The position numbers and the translations under genes were made by a program. From the NCBI GenBank assembly GCA_027574665.1, contig CM050656.1:2975001-3039000 (forward strand): 64,000 bases of DNA. The letters are read 5' to 3'. Of the stretch, positions 61,701 to 64,000 are shown in pieces. A model generated the notes under the pieces. That model was not told the origin of the DNA. It made no database searches and saw only the letters and a list, made by a program, of their open reading frames with translations. The stretch's first letter is position 1, and every line of letters starts with the position of its first letter. The stretch is from Rhynochetos jubatus. Its lineage: Eukaryota > Chordata > Aves > Eurypygiformes > Rhynochetidae.

Positions 61701-62934
61701 TCAACACATGGAGGAAAAGCGCTTCTACAAAAGCTGTGTCTGACTACAACAGACTGAGATTGCTGAGTTTGGCTCCGAGTTCATCTTTTTTCACTACTGA
61801 GCTCTGTTAGAAATGATGCCAAGTGCCTCAGTTGGCCCGTACCCTGGAGGCAATCTCTGCTTCCCTTTCCCTTGCTCTCACCAGCGGTGTTGTGTTACCC
61901 ATTGTCTTTGTGTGTTAAGATTATAACCTTTTTGGTTTGATTCTTCAGCTTAGTGTGAATTGGCCTGTTCACTATCTGTCTGAAGTACTTGGAATACTTC
62001 CCCACTACGAAAAGTAAGAATGGTAATGTGGGAAAACGAAGCGGTCTTTCTGCAAGTGCCTTACTGGATAAGATTGACTGTAATTGTTGACTGAATTGTC
62101 GCTAATTGTTCCTAAAATCATATTGTTATAGACTTCTCCTACGTAAATCTGTGGTAAAGGTCCCCTCTTCAGGGCATGCAGCCTGTAGTAGTATGATGCT
62201 TTAAAACTCTCAAAGGTTTTAGATTGTTAATCTTTCTCATCTGGCCCTTGTGTAGCACCTAACAAGTGTCTTTACCGTTTCAGTTTATCTTTATTAGAAG
62301 AATTTGACTGCAGCTGTAATGAGTTGGAGTCCTTGCCTTCTACCATCGGCTACCTTCATAACCTGAGGACCTTGGCTGTAGATGAGAATTTCCTTCCGGA
62401 ACTGCCCAGAGAAGTGAGAACCTGATTCTGTTCTTAAATTACAGATTGAAATGTTTTGGGGTAGGCCCAAGGTTTGTCCAATCCCTGCTCGGACAAAACA
62501 CCTGTCAAAGCCATTGTTTCTGCATGAGGTGGAAGCCCAAAGCTTTTGTCCATAGTCAAGAGTAAAACAGTGTAACCGTTAAATTAGAAACTTCCTGTGA
62601 AGGTCGAGTATCGCTCGACTAGGGCGAGTAACCCCTGGCCGTTCCTGGTGTTTCTGACGTAGGGAGGGCGTTACTTTCCGACGTTAGAGTCTGTATTCTC
62701 TGCTTTTTATCAGTTACAGTAAAAACGCAATTTAGCCACCTCCTGACATAAAAAGCTAGTGGTAATAAATTCGATCAAAGTAGTTATCCTAACACCTTTG
62801 GGGTTTTCATTCCTGTAGATTGGAAGCTGTAAAAACGTCACGGTGATGTCTCTGCGCTCTAACAAGCTAGAATTTCTTCCCGATGAAATTGGTCAGATGC
62901 AGAAGCTGAGAGTGTTAAATCTGAGCGATAACAG
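19548..62934 (+). CDS. LRRC7: LRRC7 (densin-180), N-terminal leucine-rich-repeat part, 11 exons, incomplete at 3' end
   Basis: This is the 5' coding part of densin-180, a LAP-family (LRR and PDZ) scaffold of the postsynaptic density. Family knowledge says it binds CaMKII, alpha-actinin and other synaptic partners, mostly through C-terminal regions not in this window. Coding segments are 19548-19736, 24739-24856, 25750-25828, 26530-26619, 28832-28888, 48842-48905, 51269-51343, 53837-53981, 55968-56040, 62284-62413 and 62819-62934. All introns are GT-AG and the joined frame is open for 378 codons plus two bases. Residues 1-20 hold the LAP start with Cys14 and Cys16, the positions palmitoylated in ERBIN. 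An atypical repeat covers about 24-47. From Leu48 there are fourteen consecutive 23-residue LRRs (starts 48, 71, 94 and so on to 347), and a further repeat begins at 370. LRRC7 rather than ERBIN is indicated by the [10 protein letters not shown] start, [11 protein letters not shown] in exon 5 and [12 protein letters not shown] in exon 10. Orthology assignment is from memory of the family. Confidence 0.96.
19737..24738 (+). other. LRRC7: LRRC7 intron 1
   Basis: 5002 bases, phase 0. No repeat element that I recognise. Moderately CpG-rich stretches occur at about 22560-22690 and 23220-23560. The short open frames there have no recognisable product. Confidence 0.9.
24739..24856 (+). CDS. LRRC7: LRRC7 coding exon 2 (residues 64-103)
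   Basis: Acceptor TTGCAG precedes 24739 and donor GTAAGA follows 24856. The exon encodes the end of the first regular repeat and the next one ([20 protein letters not shown]), then LKELDISKN. It ends one base into codon 103, and the codon is completed by exon 3 as glycine. Confidence 0.96.
25750..25828 (+). CDS. LRRC7: LRRC7 coding exon 3 (residues 103-129)
   Basis: Acceptor TTTTAG precedes 25750 and donor GTGAGT follows 25828. The exon encodes [20 protein letters not shown] and then VNPVS, part of the third and fourth 23-residue repeats. It ends two bases into codon 129, and exon 4 supplies the last base of a lysine codon. Placing the donor one base later would remove the GT, so this boundary is well fixed. 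Confidence 0.95.
26530..26619 (+). CDS. LRRC7: LRRC7 coding exon 4 (residues 129-159)
   Basis: Acceptor TTCTTAG precedes 26530 and donor GTAAGG follows 26619. The exon encodes [20 protein letters not shown] and then LEFLPANFG, a stretch nearly invariant between LRRC7 and ERBIN. It ends two bases into an arginine codon. Confidence 0.96.
26722..26738. repeat. (CAAA)n short repeat
   Basis: Four CAAA units in intron 4. Confidence 0.9.
28041..28057. repeat. T17 homopolymer
   Basis: Seventeen T in a row in intron 4. I see no attached retrocopy. Confidence 0.93.
28832..28888 (+). CDS. LRRC7: LRRC7 coding exon 5 (residues 159-178)
   Basis: Acceptor TTTCTAG precedes 28832 and donor GTAAGT follows 28888. 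At 57 bases this is the shortest exon here. It encodes [18 protein letters not shown] and ends two bases into a lysine codon. [11 protein letters not shown] points to LRRC7 rather than ERBIN. It is followed by the 20-kb intron 5. Confidence 0.95.
29288..29325. repeat. Imperfect 22-base tandem duplication
   Basis: ACAATACTGT followed by ACAAAC is repeated (29288 and 29310), with a three-base insertion in the first copy. Confidence 0.9.
33253..33645 (+). mobile_element. CR1 LINE 3'-end fragment in intron 5
   Basis: The longer version of the same 3' end, starting upstream at TTGTTCAGCCTGGAGAAACG. It encodes a frameshifted ORF2 tail ([20 protein letters not shown]) and ends at GTTCTGTGATTT. Confidence 0.93.
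34683..34704. repeat. Perfect 9-base inverted repeat, 4-base loop
   Basis: TAGGTGTAT (34683-34691), loop ATAG, ATACACCTA (34696-34704). It lies in a TACACA/TGTGTA-rich stretch of intron 5. Confidence 0.9.
37739..38010 (+). mobile_element. CR1 LINE 3'-end fragment in intron 5
   Basis: Starts in the ORF2 tail ([20 protein letters not shown]) and ends in CATTCTGTGATTCTGTGT, which keeps two copies of the 8-base terminal repeat typical of CR1. Confidence 0.93.
39950..39966. repeat. T17 homopolymer
   Basis: Seventeen T in a row in intron 5, with no recognisable retrocopy beside it. Confidence 0.93.
43731..44030. promoter_or_regulatory. Dense CpG cluster inside intron 5
   Basis: I count 30 CpG in 300 bases at about 50% GC, more than base composition predicts. 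The flanks are ordinary AT-rich intron. It is not a recognised repeat. An intragenic CpG island or alternative promoter is possible but unproven. Confidence 0.45.
45134..45185. repeat. AT-rich palindrome bounded by a 12-base direct repeat
   Basis: TCTATATTGATA occurs at 45134-45145 and 45174-45185. Between them a perfect 10-base inverted repeat, TTGATATTAT (45140-45149) and ATAATATCAA (45161-45170), surrounds an 11-base spacer. Confidence 0.92.
48842..48905 (+). CDS. LRRC7: LRRC7 coding exon 6 (residues 178-199)
   Basis: Acceptor TTACAG precedes 48842 and donor GTAAGA follows 48905. It encodes [20 protein letters not shown] and Leu199, the seventh regular repeat. The single first base completes the lysine codon left open by exon 5. 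The exon ends in phase 0. Confidence 0.96.
49390..49510 (+). mobile_element. Old CR1-like fragment in intron 6
   Basis: Diverged 3' end: CAGTGTCTGAGGCACTTGGA, TTTGGTCAGCCCTGAA, AGGCAGTTGGACTGGGTGAT, GTAGGTCCCTTCCA. It matches an older CR1 terminus, not the younger family that supplies most fragments here. Confidence 0.7.
50091..50237 (+). mobile_element. CR1 LINE 3'-end fragment in intron 6
   Basis: About 150 bases from CCCCATCCCTGGCAGTGTCC through the TGCCCATGGCAGGGGGTTGG block to ATTCCATGATTCTATGA. Confidence 0.92.
51269..51343 (+). CDS. LRRC7: LRRC7 coding exon 7 (residues 200-224)
   Basis: Acceptor TCCTCAG precedes 51269 and donor GTATGA follows 51343. It encodes [20 protein letters not shown] and then QILPG, in phase 0 at both ends. 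The donor is weaker than its neighbours (GGG before GT, A at +3, T at +4). Confidence 0.95.
53837..53981 (+). CDS. LRRC7: LRRC7 coding exon 8 (residues 225-273)
   Basis: The exon starts with [20 protein letters not shown] and continues through [19 protein letters not shown] to LQQLPDSI. The acceptor CTATTAAG has a poor pyrimidine tract. An AG seven bases downstream would break the frame, and the family sequence SIGKLK requires 53837. Donor is GTGAGA. The exon ends one base into a glycine codon. The repeat starting at 232 has VDLDIS in place of the usual LPxxI. Confidence 0.94.
55968..56040 (+). CDS. LRRC7: LRRC7 coding exon 9 (residues 273-297)
   Basis: Acceptor TTCCGCAG precedes 55968 and donor GTGAGT follows 56040. 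It encodes [20 protein letters not shown] and then AIG, and ends two bases into an asparagine codon. It completes one 23-residue repeat starting at Leu278. Confidence 0.95.
57545..58446 (+). mobile_element. CR1 LINE fragment with partial reverse transcriptase
   Basis: The longest CR1 remnant, about 900 bases in intron 9. It begins just before the reverse-transcriptase catalytic box ([12 protein letters not shown] at 57572; FADD is the CR1 form of the YxDD box) and runs on through [16 protein letters not shown]. The frame is interrupted near 58030: the 57551 frame stops at 58033, while the true tail ([20 protein letters not shown]) continues in another frame. A third frame carries [20 protein letters not shown] from about 58240. 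The 3' end GACACTCTCTGAATT is at 58433-58447. It is non-autonomous debris, inserted in the sense direction of LRRC7. Confidence 0.93.
60929..60954. repeat. (TA)13 microsatellite
   Basis: Thirteen uninterrupted TA units with TA- and TG-rich flanks, in intron 9. Confidence 0.97.
62284..62413 (+). CDS. LRRC7: LRRC7 coding exon 10 (residues 297-340)
   Basis: Acceptor CGTTTCAG precedes 62284 and donor GTGAGA follows 62413. It encodes [37 protein letters not shown] and PELPRE, spanning most of two repeats, and ends in phase 0. [15 protein letters not shown] is distinctive for LRRC7. Confidence 0.96.
62414..62818 (+). other. LRRC7: LRRC7 intron 10
   Basis: 405 bases, phase 0, the shortest complete intron here. 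Nothing further is recognised. Confidence 0.92.
62819..62934 (+). CDS. LRRC7: LRRC7 coding exon 11 (residues 341-379, last in window)
   Basis: Acceptor TCCTGTAG precedes 62819. It encodes [20 protein letters not shown], then [18 protein letters not shown], and ends two bases into the next codon (AG, expected arginine). The donor GTACCG lacks the usual +4 to +6 bases. The remaining LRRs, linker region and PDZ domain are outside the window. Confidence 0.95.
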
Positions 62935-64000
62935 GTACCGTTTACACAATTTTACTAACCCACTGTAGGATTTTATTTTTTAAGACTTTAAACTATTCCT
63001 TTTACGTATTTGTAAAAGTATGTTTATATGAAATGTATTTGTATGTATAAAAATTATATTTAGAATTACCTTATTTAAACTGTAAGGAAAAGATCTTGAT
63101 CCTTATTTTCTTTTAGTGTTTATGGTTGGGTCAGTTCCACTGACAACCAAATAAAAAGTAGAATGGGGCCAAGATCTGGGGCTCAGTGTGTTTTCATAGA
63201 TTAAAACCTGTTTCCTTCTTTTGTCTTCCACTGTTGCCATGTGAAAGTGTGATACTTGGCTTTAAAATGGTATATAACTTTGTAATATTTAATCATTAAA
63301 AGATTGTGACAAGCTGATATGTAGGAAATCATTAAACGCAGACACACTAGCATGTTACCCTGACTCCTGAAATCAAAAGAAAATTATCTATTGCCTTCAG
63401 CAGAGCAAAGGTTTTATCAAAAAAACCAGATTCTTCTGAGAAACGGCATGCTTAAAATGAGCCTTTCTTGATACTTATCCCATCCAGCTGCAGGCAGCAG
63501 CAAAGACTGGCTTTTCCTTGAAATTTATACATAAGTATGTTCCAAGAAGGTGTTAATTTTCAGTATCACCACAGCAATACAGGTTGGCTCGGTAGTGCAA
63601 CAAGTGGTCTGTGAATACCATTTTGTTTCCAGTAATTATCATCCATGCTCAGTAAAAATCAGGAGAAGGACTTCCCACCCCTGTGTCTGACTGGCAGCAC
63701 TTTCATGGCTGACATGAAGGTTGGCCATAAAGTATAAAACGAAGTAATGTAGAAATCCCTGTCATATATTTATTTAAAATCGGCTGCTTCGTTCTGTTAG
63801 ATGATTTTCTGCCTTGCAACTGTGTATTATAAAATATATTTTGTATAGACCGGCACGTGAAGTTAAAAACTCTAGCTGGTGCTGAAACGGTCCAAGTCCC
63901 AGAACTGTTCCGGGTCCCTTGATTTTGGGCTGCAGAAGGCAGCGCTTCCCCAGGGACCGGCAGCCCTGTCCCATCAGTGTGTCACCACAGCAGCGTGCGT
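62935..64000 (+). other. LRRC7: Start of LRRC7 intron 11
   Basis: Phase 2. It runs off the right edge, and no further LRRC7 exon is visible before 64000. Confidence 0.85.

Larger units (their letters stand above)
56041..62283 (+). other. LRRC7: LRRC7 intron 9
   Basis: 6243 bases, phase 2. It holds the 900-base CR1 remnant at 57545 and a TA repeat at 60929-60954. A GC-richer stretch at about 61050-61490 is open in two overlapping frames without a recognisable product. Confidence 0.88.

Noticed and set aside
19548..62934. ERBIN (ERBB2IP) as the identity of the LRR gene
   Set aside because: The paralogue is close, but exon 1 ([15 protein letters not shown]), exon 5 ([11 protein letters not shown]) and exon 10 ([12 protein letters not shown]) match LRRC7 as I know it better than ERBIN.
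1..64000. tRNA, rRNA, CRISPR arrays, operons or bacterial-type signals
   Set aside because: None seen; the sequence is vertebrate genomic DNA.

Overview
The window looks like bird genomic DNA. It carries eleven recognisable CR1 retrotransposon fragments in both orientations, several with the 3' end typical of avian CR1, and long AT-rich introns with small coding exons. I cannot name the species.

The one gene I can support is the 5' coding part of LRRC7 (densin-180), a postsynaptic LAP-family scaffold, on the + strand. Eleven coding exons lie between 19534 and 62934. They join in phase without a stop into 378 full codons plus two bases, from the initiator methionine through a palmitoylation-type cysteine motif and a run of 23-residue leucine-rich repeats. 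The rest of the protein, including the PDZ domain, lies beyond the right edge. LRRC7 was preferred to its paralogue ERBIN on several diagnostic exon sequences.

Layout: 1-19533 is upstream sequence (promoter, 5' UTR introns or intergenic DNA) with six CR1 fragments, a GC- and CpG-rich patch at 13.86-14.2 kb and no exon I can identify. 19534-19736 is the first coding exon. Intron 1 is 5 kb, four small exons follow up to 28888, and intron 5 is a 20 kb intron (28889-48841). Six more exons run from 48842 to 62934, with the longest fragment, a CR1 reverse-transcriptase remnant, in intron 9 (57.5-58.4 kb). The final 1 kb is intron 11.

Points beyond the standard annotation are a dense 300-bp CpG cluster inside intron 5, a speculative antisense two-exon open frame inside intron 5, an out-of-frame upstream ATG overlapping the LRRC7 start, and some palindromic and strand-skewed stretches. 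I found no RNA genes, CRISPR arrays or complete mobile elements, and nothing that qualifies as a clear new biological system.
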